From a virus, in IMG/VR virus record IMGVR_UViG_3300027721_000021, positions 1 to 52,144 of that record: a stretch of 52,144 nt of DNA; one strand, 5' to 3'. Each line of letters opens with the position of its first letter. Position 1 is the first letter of the stretch. Under the pieces are notes generated by a model. The model did not search any database and was not told where the DNA came from. It worked only from the letters and a program-made list of their open reading frames with translations. Positions 1 through 8,846 of this stretch are shown here, piece after piece. The position numbers and the translations under genes are program-made.

Positions 1-1124
1 CTATCAACTTCCTCTACTTGGACGAATTCGCGTTCGTTCCAAACAACATTGCCGAAGAGTTCTTCACCTCGGTCTACCCGACCATCACCTCGGGTGAAAC
101 CGCGAAGATCCTCATTTCCTCCACCCCGAATGGCATGAACCACTACTACAAGATGTGGATCGACGCTATCGAAGGGCGCAACGGATTCAAGACCATCGAC
201 GCGAACTGGCGTTCGGTTCCCGGTCGCACGGCAGAGTGGGCAGAGCGGCAAAAGAAAGCCCTCGGTGACGAAAAGTACATGCAGGAAATGGAGTGCGAAT
301 TCCACGGATCGTCTGGAACTCTAATTTCAGGTCGCGTCCTCAAGACTTTGGCGTTTGTCAAGCCTGAAACCTTTGAGTCGATTGTCGGACTTTGCTTCTA
401 CGAGCGACCACAACCGGGACGGAAATACGTACTGGTCGCGGACACTTCGCGTGGAAAGGGGCTTGACTATTCCGCATTCGTGGTCATAGATGTAACCGAG
501 ATTCCATATAGGGTCGTCTGTACCTACAAGGACAACGATATTAGCCCTATCCTCTACCCATCCATTATCGCTAAGATGGCTAAGTGGTACAACGAAGCCT
601 ATGCTCTGGTCGAAATCAACGACAACGGGCAGCAAGTGGTGGATTCCCTGTTCGATGACTATGAGTACGAGAACATCCTCTCGACTCAGACCTCCAAGAA
701 CAAGGTCGTCCTCTCTTGGGCAATGGGCGGCACCGGATCCAACCGGGGTATCATCACCACAAAGAGCGTCAAGCGGCTCGGCTGCTCCCTCATGAAGTCC
801 CTGATTGAGTCCTACCAGTTGACCTTCCAAGACTTCCAGATCATATCGGAACTCTCGACTTTCATAAATAAGCGGAATAGCTACGAAGCGGATGAAGGGT
901 CGAACGATGACCTTGTAATGTGCCTAGTCCTGTTCTCATGGATGACCAACCAACCGTTCTTTTCGGACCTTTGCAATACCAATATCAAGGAAAAGCTCTA
1001 CCGAGAACAGATGGCACAGATTGACAACCAGATGCTCCCCTCACCCCTATACAACGACGGACAAGGCACTGCCGATTCTCGGTATGTCGAAGAAGGTAGT
1101 GTATGGGAAATAGTGAGCCACTAG
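1..1124 (+). CDS. gp17: Terminase large subunit gp17, C-terminal part (5' truncated)
   Basis: Packaging motor ATPase/nuclease that pumps DNA into the prohead through the portal and cuts concatemers. The gene is already open at the window edge (first whole codon at 3). The visible part begins at the Walker B strand (FLYLDEF, with its Asp-Glu pair), followed by the ATPase coupling motif STPNG. The RNase H-like nuclease acids follow in T4 order: VADTSRG and DYSAF, then VEINDNG, then DEGSNDDLVM near the C-terminus. The Walker A half lies outside the window. The stop at 1122-1124 is followed at once by a late promoter and the sheath gene, as in the T4 17-18-19-20 cluster. Identification is very secure; only the start is missing. 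Confidence 0.97.
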   Translation, partial: INFLYLDEFAFVPNNIAEEFFTSVYPTITSGETAKILISSTPNGMNHYYKMWIDAIEGRNGFKTIDANWRSVPGRTAEWAERQKKALGDEKYMQEMECEFHGSSGTLISGRVLKTLAFVKPETFESIVGLCFYERPQPGRKYVLVADTSRGKGLDYSAFVVIDVTEIPYRVVCTYKDNDISPILYPSIIAKMAKWYNEAYALVEINDNGQQVVDSLFDDYEYENILSTQTSKNKVVLSWAMGGTGSNRGIITTKSVKRLGCSLMKSLIESYQLTFQDFQIISELSTFINKRNSYEADEGSNDDLVMCLVLFSWMTNQPFFSDLCNTNIKEKLYREQMAQIDNQMLPSPLYNDGQGTADSRYVEEGSVWEIVSH

Positions 1125-1129
1125 ATTTC

Positions 1130-1137
1130 CTAAATAA
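1130..1137 (+). promoter_or_regulatory. Late promoter (CTAAATAA) for gp18
   Basis: The octamer CTAAATAA lies 38 bases before the gp18 start and matches the T4-type late promoter (TATAAATA in T4, CTAAATA in T4-like cyanophages), which is read by gp55-RNA polymerase. The downstream leader carries CCTAACAGGAG, shared with other late leaders here. Assignment rests on sequence and position. Confidence 0.75.
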
Positions 1138-1174
1138 TCAGCAATTCAGAATTCCCTAACAGGAGTAGACCCAA

Positions 1175-2908
1175 ATGACATTCCAAGTATCTCCCGGCGT
1201 AAACACTTCCGAAATTGATCTAACGACAGTTATCCCTGCCGTTTCGACCTCTTCCGGTGCAGTAGCGGGTCCGTTTGAGTGGGGTCCGGTGAACTCCGTG
1301 CGCCAAGTTTCTAACGAAAACGAGCTAGTCTCGCTGTTCGGGAAGCCATCCACGAATACCGCACAGACCTTCTTCACCGCAGCAAGCTTCCTTGCCTATG
1401 CAAGTGACCTTCGCGTTATCCGCGCAGCACACGGCAGCAGCAACAACGCAATCGGCGGTATTGGTGTCTTCACACCTGTTCACTGCCCTAACGAAGAAGC
1501 GTTCGATGCGAACAACAGCCTGAACACCATCACCAACTCGGTTGCGATGGCACGTTATCCCGGCACCCTCGGCAACTCGCTAAAGGTTTCGGTATGGGCA
1601 AACACCACTGTCGCACTATCGACTTGGACCTACGGTTCGCTCTTCGACAAGAAGCCGGGAACGAGCTACTTTGTGTCTAGCTCCTTCAACAACACAAAGG
1701 CAAACGACGAAATCCACATTGTTGTCGTTGACGAAGACGGCGCAATCACTGGTGTCGCAAACACGGTACTTGAGAAGTTCGCAAATCTCTCCAAGGCAAC
1801 CAATGCCAAGAACGAGTCGGGCGAGTCGATCTACTGGCGCGATGTGATTCGTCGCAAGTCCAAGTACGTCTACATCACCGGTACTCCATACAAGTCTGAC
1901 GGCACTGCGGTCAGCAATGGAAATTGGGACGTTGCAGCAAACGCAACTCATGAGTTCGAAGAAACTCAGGGTACTAACGTTGTGGACGGTAACACGTTCT
2001 CGCTAGACGACGGTTCTTCTGTCGCCCTAGTAGACGCAAACACCATCGTAGCATATGGCGAAGTCGCAAATGCTGAAAAGGTTGACGTTCAGTTGATCAT
2101 GACAGCAGATCACAGTGCAACGGTTGTGCTTGATGTTCTCAGCAAGGTTGAGACTCGTAGAGACTGCGTAGCATTCGTTTCGCCAACACTGGCAAACGTG
2201 CAGGCTGCGGATATCACCACCGCAGTCATCAACTACCGTAACAACGCACTGAACAACGTGTCCACTTCCTACGCAGTCCTAGACTCGGGTTGGAAGTACA
2301 TGTACGACAAGTACAATGACAAGTACCGTTGGGTGCCATTGAACGGTGACATTGCCGGTCTATGCGCACGCACCGACACGGATCGTGACCCTTGGTTCTC
2401 GCCTGCCGGTCTAATCCGTGGTCAGATCAAGAACGTCATCAAGTTGGCATACAACCCAACGAAGGCTAACCGTGACGAGCTTTACAAGAATGGTGTCAAC
2501 CCTGTCGTTTCGTTCACCGGAGAAGGCACGATGCTCTTCGGAGACAAGACGCTACTCGGTCGCCCATCCGCATTTGACCGCATCAACGTTCGCCGCCTCT
2601 TCATCGTCCTTGAAAAGTCGATTGCTAAGGCAGCACGTTCCTCGCTGTTTGAGTTCAACGATGAATTCACTCGCGCACAGTTCGTCAACCTAGTTGAGCC
2701 GTTCCTCAGAACAGTTCAGGGTCGCCGTGGTATCTACGACTATCGCGTAGTCTGCGACGAAACCAACAACACTGCCGATATCATTGATCGCAATGAGTTC
2801 GTGGGTGATATCTACGTCAAGCCTGCTAAGAGCATCAACTTCATCCAGTTGAACTTCGTCGCAGTCCGGACTGGTGTTTCCTTCGAAGAAGTCGTCGGCA
2901 AGTTCTGA
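1175..2908 (+). CDS. gp18: Tail sheath protein gp18
   Basis: Contractile tail sheath subunit that surrounds the tube and shortens on infection. The protein has 577 residues (T4 gp18 has 659). The N-terminus (VNTSEIDLTTVIPAVSTSSG, residues 9-28) and the C-terminal core (RRLFIVLEKSIAKAA, then FEFNDEFTRAQF and a GRRGIYDYRVVCDETNNT-type region) are the conserved sheath domains that form the inner layer. The middle of the protein is variable, as usual. The ATG at 1175 follows an AGGAG ribosome site and a CTAAATA promoter. Neighbours are terminase upstream and tube downstream, the T4 order. Confidence 0.96.
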   Translation: MTFQVSPGVNTSEIDLTTVIPAVSTSSGAVAGPFEWGPVNSVRQVSNENELVSLFGKPSTNTAQTFFTAASFLAYASDLRVIRAAHGSSNNAIGGIGVFTPVHCPNEEAFDANNSLNTITNSVAMARYPGTLGNSLKVSVWANTTVALSTWTYGSLFDKKPGTSYFVSSSFNNTKANDEIHIVVVDEDGAITGVANTVLEKFANLSKATNAKNESGESIYWRDVIRRKSKYVYITGTPYKSDGTAVSNGNWDVAANATHEFEETQGTNVVDGNTFSLDDGSSVALVDANTIVAYGEVANAEKVDVQLIMTADHSATVVLDVLSKVETRRDCVAFVSPTLANVQAADITTAVINYRNNALNNVSTSYAVLDSGWKYMYDKYNDKYRWVPLNGDIAGLCARTDTDRDPWFSPAGLIRGQIKNVIKLAYNPTKANRDELYKNGVNPVVSFTGEGTMLFGDKTLLGRPSAFDRINVRRLFIVLEKSIAKAARSSLFEFNDEFTRAQFVNLVEPFLRTVQGRRGIYDYRVVCDETNNTADIIDRNEFVGDIYVKPAKSINFIQLNFVAVRTGVSFEEVVGKF

Positions 2909-2914
2909 TAAATA
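2907..2914 (+). promoter_or_regulatory. Late promoter (GATAAATA) for gp19
   Basis: GATAAATA overlaps the gp18 stop codon (TGA at 2906-2908) and lies 29 bases before the gp19 ATG. The leader contains ACAGGAG. It fits the gp55-dependent late promoter pattern seen before the other structural genes. Confidence 0.7.
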
Positions 2915-2942
2915 GCAATACAGGCTCACAGGAGTATAACAG

Positions 2943-3527
2943 ATGTTCAACGTAGATAGTTTCAGAACAGCCATGCAGTTTGACGGCGCACGCCCTAATC
3001 TGTTTGAGGTTGTGTTGCAGTTTCCTGCATTCGTGCAGCTAGCAGGACAGGCTACCTCGCTTTCACGATTCTTCGTGAAGACGGCGCAGCTTCCCGGCAG
3101 CACGATTGGCGCGGTCACTGTTCCATACTTCGGCAGAGAAGTCAAGGTCGCAGGCAACCGTACATTCGCAGACTGGACAGTAACAGTCCTTAACGACGAA
3201 GACTTCACGATTCGCAACGCATTCGAACGTTGGCACCGTGGTATCAATGGCAACCAGACCAACCTCCGCGAGCCGGGTGCAGTCAGCACTTCGCCTCTCG
3301 CACCGGGAACGTCTTACGCTGTCGATGCCGAAGTGTATCAGTATTCGAAGGCAGGCGGATCGCCAATCAAGAAGTACCGTTTCGTCGGTATGTTCCCTAA
3401 CGACCTCGCACCAATCGACCTAGATTGGGGTAGCAACGATACGGTCGAAGAGTTCTCAGTAACTCTATCGTACCAGTATTGGCTATCCGAAGATACGAAG
3501 TCTGCTGTTCCGCAGGCATCGGCGTAA
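2943..3527 (+). CDS. gp19: Tail tube protein gp19
   Basis: Subunit of the inner tail tube through which DNA passes. The protein has 194 residues (T4 gp19 has 163). The motifs ARPNLFEV near the N-terminus, VAGNRTFADWTVTVLNDED in the middle and IDLDWGSNDTVEEFSVTLSY at the C-terminus line up with T4 gp19 (RPNLFQVEI, VAGDRTFDDWTVTVMNDE, LQLDWDSNNEIQTFEVTL). It sits between sheath and portal. A second, more divergent tube-like protein is encoded at 10346-10891 in this window. Confidence 0.95.
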   Translation: MFNVDSFRTAMQFDGARPNLFEVVLQFPAFVQLAGQATSLSRFFVKTAQLPGSTIGAVTVPYFGREVKVAGNRTFADWTVTVLNDEDFTIRNAFERWHRGINGNQTNLREPGAVSTSPLAPGTSYAVDAEVYQYSKAGGSPIKKYRFVGMFPNDLAPIDLDWGSNDTVEEFSVTLSYQYWLSEDTKSAVPQASA

Positions 3528-3535
3528 CTTGAAAT

Positions 3536-3572
3536 GGGGGCGTTGATCCCAAGGTCAACGCTCCCTTCCTTT
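3536..3572 (+). terminator. Hairpin between gp19 and gp20, possible weak terminator
   Basis: Bases 3536-3546 and 3555-3565 form an 11-bp stem (GCGTTGA pairs with TCAACGC, extended by GGGG/TCCC with one G-U pair) around an 8-base loop. The following tract TTCCTTT is only partly T-rich, so this may attenuate or process the late transcript rather than end it. Confidence 0.5.
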
Positions 3573-3591
3573 GATATGGAGTTCAGAACTA

Positions 3592-5202
3592 ATGGCTATT
3601 AACCTATTCGGTTGGCAGATCACTCGGGCAACGGAAAACGACACCGTTGAATCCCAAGCACCCGCAATTGCCGCACCGCAGACCGACGATGGCGCATACG
3701 TCATCAATGCCGGTGCGCTCGGTGGTTATTACGGCACTTACCTCAATCTAGAATCCGCATTCAAGAACGAGAACGAGCTAATCTCTCGTTATCGCACAAT
3801 GGCTATGCAGCCCGAAGTGGAAAGCGCAATTGATGAAATCGTCAATGAAGCAATCGTCCACGATGAAAAGGGTATGTCTGTCGAAATCATGACAGACGAA
3901 TTGCAGCAACCAGAAAACATCAAGGAAATGCTGCGCCAAGAGTTCAAGGCACTCTTGCGTATGCTAGACTTCGACAACAATGGTGCGGATATCTTCCGCC
4001 GTTGGTACGTTGACGGTCGCCTGTTCTATCAGGTTCAGATTGATGAGAGTCAGCCGAAGAACGGTATCATCGGTCTAGTATACCTAGACCCACGCAAGAT
4101 CCGTAAGATTCGTACCATCATCAAGCAGAAGGATCCGCGCACTGGCGTAGAGTTTGTGTCTGGCTATGCCGACTTCTACGTGTACAATGACAAGAGCATG
4201 ACGAGTGGCAACATGGTCATGTCCTCGCCTGTCGATGCTTCCATGAAGATCGCAGAAGACGCAGTTGTGAACATCAACTCAGGTCTGATGGATGTGAGCC
4301 GTAACATGGTTCTGTCCTATCTTCACAAGGCTATCAAGCCACTAAATCAACTTAGAATGATCGAAGACGCGGTGGTTATCTACCGTCTGTCTCGCGCACC
4401 AGAACGCCGTGTATTCTACATCGACGTTGGCAACCTTCCTAAGATGAAGGCTGACCAGTACATGAACGATATCATGACGAAGTTCCGCAACAAGATCGTC
4501 TATGATGCCGCAACCGGCGAAGTCAAGGACGACCGTAAGTTCACATCCATGATCGAAGACTTCTGGATTCCGCGCCGTGGTGAAGGTAAGTCTACTGAAA
4601 TTACCACACTTCCTGCGGGTCAGTCGCTCGGACAGTTGGATGACGTAAAGTATTTCCAAGAGGTACTCTACAAGTCGCTCAACGTTCCGGTGTCTCGTTT
4701 GATTCCGCAGCAGGGTTTCTCGCTCGGTCGCTCCAACGAAATCACTCGCGAAGAGTTGAAGTTCCACAAGTTTGTCGAACGTCTGCGTGCCAAGTTCTCG
4801 ACGTTGTTCGATGAACTCATGAAGCGTCAGCTAGCTCTAAAGGGCATTGCGACCTACGAAGAGTGGGACCAGATCAAGGAATTCGTCTACTATGACTACC
4901 TAGAAGACAACAACTTCTCGGAACTCAAGGACGCAGAACTCCTCAACAACCGCATCATGACGCTCAATGCCGTCACCCCATACGTCGGTCTGTACTACTC
5001 TATGGCATGGGTCAAGAAGAACGTACTGCATCTGACCGAGGAAGAGATTGAGGAAATCAATGCCGAGATTGAGGAAGAGCAGGAAATGCAGATGGCGATT
5101 GCTGCTGCCGAAGCTGCAAAACAACAGGTAATGACCTCTACTCAGCTTCCAACTAATCTAAATACATCAGGGCTTCCACCACCTTCCGGAGCAGGACAAT
5201 AA
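3592..5202 (+). CDS. gp20: Portal vertex protein gp20
   Basis: Dodecameric portal at the packaging vertex, through which terminase pumps DNA and to which the tail neck attaches. From the ATG at 3592 the protein has 536 residues (T4 gp20 has 524). This start is preferred over in-frame codons further upstream because TATGGAG lies 12-18 bases before it. Conserved portal stretches include YRTMAMQPEVESAIDEIVNE near residue 65, RIFY-type core residues, and VSRLIPQQGFSLGRSNEITR followed by EELKFHKFVERLR. The C-terminus has a Glu-rich coiled segment. The stop overlaps the next ATG (TAATG). Confidence 0.96.
   Translation: MAINLFGWQITRATENDTVESQAPAIAAPQTDDGAYVINAGALGGYYGTYLNLESAFKNENELISRYRTMAMQPEVESAIDEIVNEAIVHDEKGMSVEIMTDELQQPENIKEMLRQEFKALLRMLDFDNNGADIFRRWYVDGRLFYQVQIDESQPKNGIIGLVYLDPRKIRKIRTIIKQKDPRTGVEFVSGYADFYVYNDKSMTSGNMVMSSPVDASMKIAEDAVVNINSGLMDVSRNMVLSYLHKAIKPLNQLRMIEDAVVIYRLSRAPERRVFYIDVGNLPKMKADQYMNDIMTKFRNKIVYDAATGEVKDDRKFTSMIEDFWIPRRGEGKSTEITTLPAGQSLGQLDDVKYFQEVLYKSLNVPVSRLIPQQGFSLGRSNEITREELKFHKFVERLRAKFSTLFDELMKRQLALKGIATYEEWDQIKEFVYYDYLEDNNFSELKDAELLNNRIMTLNAVTPYVGLYYSMAWVKKNVLHLTEEEIEEINAEIEEEQEMQMAIAAAEAAKQQVMTSTQLPTNLNTSGLPPPSGAGQ
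5157..5164 (+). promoter_or_regulatory. Candidate late promoter (TCTAAATA) inside the gp20 3' end
   Basis: TCTAAATA lies within the last codons of gp20, 38 bases before the ATG at 5202, the same distance as for gp18. The leader carries CGGAG and CAGGA ribosome-site sequences. The first base differs from most copies and the site is inside coding sequence, so support is weaker than for the intergenic copies. Confidence 0.45.
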
Positions 5203-6332
5203 TGACAACCGCAAACCATCTAATCAATGCCCTCGCAGGCGAAGACAAGGATCAGGCAAAGATTGCCTTTGAATCCATGATTCAGGATCGTATTGCTGAC
5301 CATCTGGAAGTCCGCAAGGTTGAACTCGCTTCGACCATCATGGACGATCTACAGGAAGGCTATCACGACAACGTGCCAGAACTTGCCGGAAAGAAGGTTG
5401 CGCACGATGTTGAGTATACCAAGAAGGGAAAGACTCACACTGGCGTAGTCCATGCGGCGCGTTCGGATGGACACCGCAAGGCGCATGGCGTTGCTGCGGT
5501 AAAGTTCGGCATCAAGACCTCCGATATCACCAGCATGAGCCTCAAGGAAGGGCAGGGCATGGACGCGCAGCGTCGGTGGACTCGCCACGTTTCGGCTATC
5601 GGCAAGGGTTACGAGGGTGGACTAGGACATAAGGTTTCCGTTCACCGTCAGGAACTCAAGGGTGCCGCACGCAAGTATTTTCAGAAGATGGGTGGTGTCG
5701 AAGGTGGAGTAGGAGCAGAGTACGTTGACCGTGGTGCGAAGTTCGTCAAGGACGCTCGCGCCGCAAAACCAAATCGCGCACCATGGAAGGGTCCACGTAA
5801 GCTACAGGGCGAAGAAGCCATCGTAGAAGGTGGTCCTACCCGCAAGCACTTTCAGCAAGTCGCAGACCTGTTGAAGAACATTCCAGACGAGACTAAGCGC
5901 AAGGAACTCGCACAGCATCACGCAGGCTTGTTCAAGGCTCAGAACCCACGTTTTGACCACAAGCGTTTCTTTGCCGCAGCCGGTGTCAACGAAGACACGC
6001 AGCTAGACGAAGTTCTTTCCGGTGGCTCCAAGCCTGCCGTTGCTTCTAATCAGCAGCTAGGCAGAAACGTCATGGCAAACATCCGCAAGGCTACTCAGTC
6101 GCTCGGATTGAAGGTGAATGCTAATCTTGCTGCGCAGGGTCACAAGGACTTCGCAAAGCTCGTAGCAAAGAATCCAAAGGCTCCCGGCTATGCACTTCTC
6201 CGTAAGCTCGCTCCTGCAAAGGCGCAGGCTGTACAGAGTTTGAGTCAAGCAGGCGTGCCACTCGGCAGCGCACTCGACGCTCACCCATCTGAGTTCAATC
6301 AGGTCGTTCAGAAGATTAAGCGGTTCAAGTAA
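5202..6332 (+). CDS. Prohead core/structural protein at the gp67 position
   Basis: A 376-residue protein in the slot where T4 has the small core protein gp67, between portal and gp68/gp21. The N-terminal 50 residues (MTTANHLINALAGEDKD, then FESMIQDRIADHLE) look like a short helical core peptide, and the rest is basic and Gly/Lys-rich. Around residues 210-265 is a GGPTRKHF..VADLLKNIPD segment followed by FKAQNPRFD..RFFAAAGV, a pattern often seen in tailed-phage virion proteins. Role in prohead assembly is inferred from position. It could be a fusion of a gp67-like peptide to an internal or decoration protein. Its start overlaps the portal stop (TAATG), implying coupled translation. Confidence 0.65.
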   Translation: MTTANHLINALAGEDKDQAKIAFESMIQDRIADHLEVRKVELASTIMDDLQEGYHDNVPELAGKKVAHDVEYTKKGKTHTGVVHAARSDGHRKAHGVAAVKFGIKTSDITSMSLKEGQGMDAQRRWTRHVSAIGKGYEGGLGHKVSVHRQELKGAARKYFQKMGGVEGGVGAEYVDRGAKFVKDARAAKPNRAPWKGPRKLQGEEAIVEGGPTRKHFQQVADLLKNIPDETKRKELAQHHAGLFKAQNPRFDHKRFFAAAGVNEDTQLDEVLSGGSKPAVASNQQLGRNVMANIRKATQSLGLKVNANLAAQGHKDFAKLVAKNPKAPGYALLRKLAPAKAQAVQSLSQAGVPLGSALDAHPSEFNQVVQKIKRFK

Positions 6333-6333
6333 C

Positions 6334-6561
6334 ATGAAATTCAAGGATCTACGCTCTAAGTTGAATGAGGATAAGGCACTCAGGAATGAAGTGATTCCTG
6401 CGCCTATGCTCGTTCTGCGTAGAAAGGGTATCCGTATCTTCCCTGATGGAAAGCATGTTGCACTTTACACAAATGATAAATATAACCTAGTCTTCACGAT
6501 TCCCTACGGTGGAAGCGCAGATGAAGAGCCAGTTGTAACGGGGACACCTGACAATGGATAA
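6334..6561 (+). CDS. Small conserved-type protein in the prohead core cluster
   Basis: A 75-residue protein starting one base after the upstream stop and overlapping the next gene by 8 bases, so it is part of the prohead operon. It opens with MKFKDLRSKLNEDKALRNEV, a charged helix like those that start small virion proteins. The rest (VLRRKGIRIFPDGKHVALYT) is predicted beta-rich. The family is not recognised. Position suggests a prohead or internal protein. Confidence 0.7.
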   Translation: MKFKDLRSKLNEDKALRNEVIPAPMLVLRRKGIRIFPDGKHVALYTNDKYNLVFTIPYGGSADEEPVVTGTPDNG

Positions 6562-6880
6562 CCTATTAGAACTGTTGAACCAAATCACGGAAGCCAAGCT
6601 AGAAGCCCTGAAAGCGGCAGTAGCATTGGAACTGAGCGAAGGTAACTTCAAGATCGTCAGGGCGCGTGTGCGCGGCGGCAAGATTCAGAGAAAGAAGAAA
6701 GTCTCGACTCGCCCCGGCTACACGATTCGTGGCGGTAAGCTTGTGCGCATGTCCACCAAAGAACGCCAGAAGCGTAAGATGGGTGCACGCAAGGGCAAGG
6801 TCAAGCGTAAGGCAAAAGCGGCACGTTCGCTGATCAAGCGCAAGCGTTCGATGAGAAAGAGACAATCCCTAGGGGTATAA
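6554..6880 (+). CDS. gp68: Prohead core protein, gp68-like
   Basis: A 108-residue protein with a short acidic helical N-terminus (residues 1-30) and a strongly basic remainder full of Lys/Arg (RARVRGGKIQRKKKVS, then KRKMGARKGKVKRKAKAARS). It sits just upstream of the gp21 protease, the position of T4 gene 68, which encodes a minor prohead core protein cleaved by gp21. The basic tail probably contacts scaffold or DNA. The assignment rests on position and composition rather than on a diagnostic motif. Confidence 0.65.
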   Translation: MDNLLELLNQITEAKLEALKAAVALELSEGNFKIVRARVRGGKIQRKKKVSTRPGYTIRGGKLVRMSTKERQKRKMGARKGKVKRKAKAARSLIKRKRSMRKRQSLGV

Positions 6881-6885
6881 CGAGA

Positions 6886-7530
6886 ATGAAACTCATAGTA
6901 GAAACAATTCAGGACGTACAGGTACTGACCGAAGACAAGAACGGTGTCAAGAGCCTTTTCATCACTGGTCCGTTCCTCGTAGGCGAGCAGAAGAACCGTA
7001 ACGGTCGCGTCTACTCTCGCTCCATCCTAGAGCGCGAAGTCAAGCGTTACAACGAAGAGTATATCTCTAAGAACAGAGCATTCGGTGAGTTGGGTCATCC
7101 TGACTCTCCATCAATCAATCTGGACCGTGTTTCACACCTGATCGTCAATATGCGACAGGAAGGTGCACAGTTCATTGGCAAGGCTAAGATCCTTGAGACT
7201 CCTATGGGCAAGATTGCCAAGAGTCTTCTGGAAGGCGGCGCGAGCCTAGGCGTGTCCTCACGCGGCATGGGTTCCCTCAAGGAAGTCAATGGCGTGAACA
7301 TGGTTCAAGATGACTATTATCTTGCTACAGCAGCAGATATCGTGGCTGACCCATCGGCTCCCGGTGCCTTTGTCCAAGGCATTATGGAGGGTAAGGAATG
7401 GGTGTGGGACAACGGAATCGTCCGTGAGGTCGATGTTGTCCAGATGTATGATGAGATCCGCAACGCAAAGTCCCGACAGATCGAAGATATCTCTTTGAGA
7501 ATCTTTGAGAATTTCTTGTCAAAACTTTGA
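6886..7530 (+). CDS. gp21: Prohead core protease gp21
   Basis: Maturation protease that digests the scaffold and trims capsid proteins after prohead assembly. It has 214 residues (T4 gp21 has 212). Catalytic His in ELGHPDSP (about H71) and Ser in LGVSSRGMGS (about S124/S125) match the herpesvirus-like protease fold of T4 gp21. GPFLVGEQKNRNGRVYSRSI near the N-terminus is also typical. The gene lies between gp68-like and scaffold genes, as in T4. The stop is followed by a late promoter for gp22. Confidence 0.95.
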   Translation: MKLIVETIQDVQVLTEDKNGVKSLFITGPFLVGEQKNRNGRVYSRSILEREVKRYNEEYISKNRAFGELGHPDSPSINLDRVSHLIVNMRQEGAQFIGKAKILETPMGKIAKSLLEGGASLGVSSRGMGSLKEVNGVNMVQDDYYLATAADIVADPSAPGAFVQGIMEGKEWVWDNGIVREVDVVQMYDEIRNAKSRQIEDISLRIFENFLSKL

Positions 7531-7534
7531 GTTT

Positions 7535-7542
7535 ACTAAATA
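7535..7542 (+). promoter_or_regulatory. Late promoter (ACTAAATA) for gp22
   Basis: ACTAAATA lies 26 bases before the gp22 ATG. The leader CAATACCCTAACAGGAG carries the strong ribosome site shared with the gp18 leader and the leader at 38991. It fits gp55-dependent late transcription. Confidence 0.75.
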
Positions 7543-7567
7543 GCAATACCCTAACAGGAGTTAGAAC

Positions 7568-8806
7568 ATGAGCAAGTCCCTATCTGAATCTGCTGCCGAA
7601 ATCCTAGCAACGTCCCTTGGCTCTGCCAAGAAAGACCCTATGGTTGCCGGTCCCGGCGCAGGAGCCGAAGACCTAGGTGGTCAAACACCTACCACTGAGC
7701 CAGAAACTCAGGGTCCAAAGGTTTCCGCAAAGGCAAAAGAAGCCGTCACTCCGAAGGAAGGACAGCCCCTATCTGCTAAGGCAGTTAAGGAAGAAGAGTC
7801 TTCTGAGGAAGACCTCCCTGAACTGACCGAAGAAGAAATCGACGCATACCTCGACTCGCTATCCGAAGAAGAGCTAGCAGAACTTGCTGCCCTTTCGGAA
7901 GGCGAAGAATCGTCCGAAGAAGTCGTTGCCGAAGAAAAGAAGTGCAGCGATGAAGAAGACGAAGATGAAGACGAGGATGAAGACGAAGACAAGGAAGACA
8001 AGAAGGAAGTGAAGGAAGAGGCTGAACTGACGGCAGAAGAAGTCGCAGCAGCACGTACCGAAGCTCTCAAGGCTCTAGTCTCCGAGAACATGGGTTCTTG
8101 CGCACAGGATATCGACGCACTATTCAGTGGCGAGAACCTTTCCGAAGAATTCAAGACCAAGGCTACGACCATTTTCGAAGCTGCTGTGCGCTCCCGCGTA
8201 GAAGCAATTGTCGAGAAGGTTTCGGCTGAGAACGAAGCAATCATGGAATCCACTGTCGGTGAGCTAGAAGCTCAGATGACCTCACAGGTAGATGAGTATC
8301 TCAACTACGTGGTCGAGCAGTGGATGGAAGACAACAAACTAGCCGTTGAAACCGGTCTGCGTACTGAAATCGCAGAAGACTTCATGGCAGGACTCAAGAA
8401 CCTGTTCACGGAACACTACATCGAAGTTCCAGAAGACAAGGCAAATCTTGTTGAAGAGCTAGCAGCACAGGTTGCAGCCGCACAGGAAGCTTTGACTGAA
8501 CAGGTCAAGAAGTCCGAAGAATTGACCAAGGCTCTTAACGAGTCTAAGTCTCAGGAAATCCTACGCGCAACATGCGCAGGACTTTCTGAAGTACAGGTCG
8601 CAAAGATCAAGTCGCTCGCAGAGGGCGTTGAGTTCACCACAGAGGGTGAGTATTCGCAAAAGCTCGCAGTGATTCGCGAGAATTACTTCCCATCGGGTAA
8701 GAAGGTAAGTGAAGCACCTAGCACTCTCGTAGAGACTGCTGCCCAAGAAGTAAGCCCTGTAATGGATCGCTATGTATCAGCAATCAGCAAGCAGCTTCCA
8801 AAATAA
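7568..8806 (+). CDS. gp22: Prohead scaffolding core protein gp22
   Basis: Major internal scaffold of the prohead, destroyed by gp21 during maturation. With 412 residues it is much longer than T4 gp22 (269). Residues 70-165 form an extremely acidic stretch, including a run of alternating Asp/Glu near residues 137-150. The C-terminal half is helical and charged, as expected of a scaffold. Its place between protease and capsid and its own late promoter support the call. The acidic insertion is the main difference from T4 and may set head length or act as a cleavable spacer. Confidence 0.9.
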   Translation: MSKSLSESAAEILATSLGSAKKDPMVAGPGAGAEDLGGQTPTTEPETQGPKVSAKAKEAVTPKEGQPLSAKAVKEEESSEEDLPELTEEEIDAYLDSLSEEELAELAALSEGEESSEEVVAEEKKCSDEEDEDEDEDEDEDKEDKKEVKEEAELTAEEVAAARTEALKALVSENMGSCAQDIDALFSGENLSEEFKTKATTIFEAAVRSRVEAIVEKVSAENEAIMESTVGELEAQMTSQVDEYLNYVVEQWMEDNKLAVETGLRTEIAEDFMAGLKNLFTEHYIEVPEDKANLVEELAAQVAAAQEALTEQVKKSEELTKALNESKSQEILRATCAGLSEVQVAKIKSLAEGVEFTTEGEYSQKLAVIRENYFPSGKKVSEAPSTLVETAAQEVSPVMDRYVSAISKQLPK

Positions 8807-8813
8807 GCGATTT

Positions 8814-8821
8814 GCTAAATA
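8814..8821 (+). promoter_or_regulatory. Late promoter (GCTAAATA) for gp23
   Basis: GCTAAATA lies 26 bases before the gp23 ATG, with CTAACGGAG as the ribosome site in the leader. It has the same spacing as at gp22 and fits the late promoter set of this window. Confidence 0.75.
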
Positions 8822-8846
8822 ACAACACCTCTAACGGAGAAATCAA

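Noticed and set aside
7708-8253. Ser-rich 181-codon - strand frame opposite gp22
   Set aside because: Serine runs are the complement of the GAA/GAC repeats of the acidic scaffold region.
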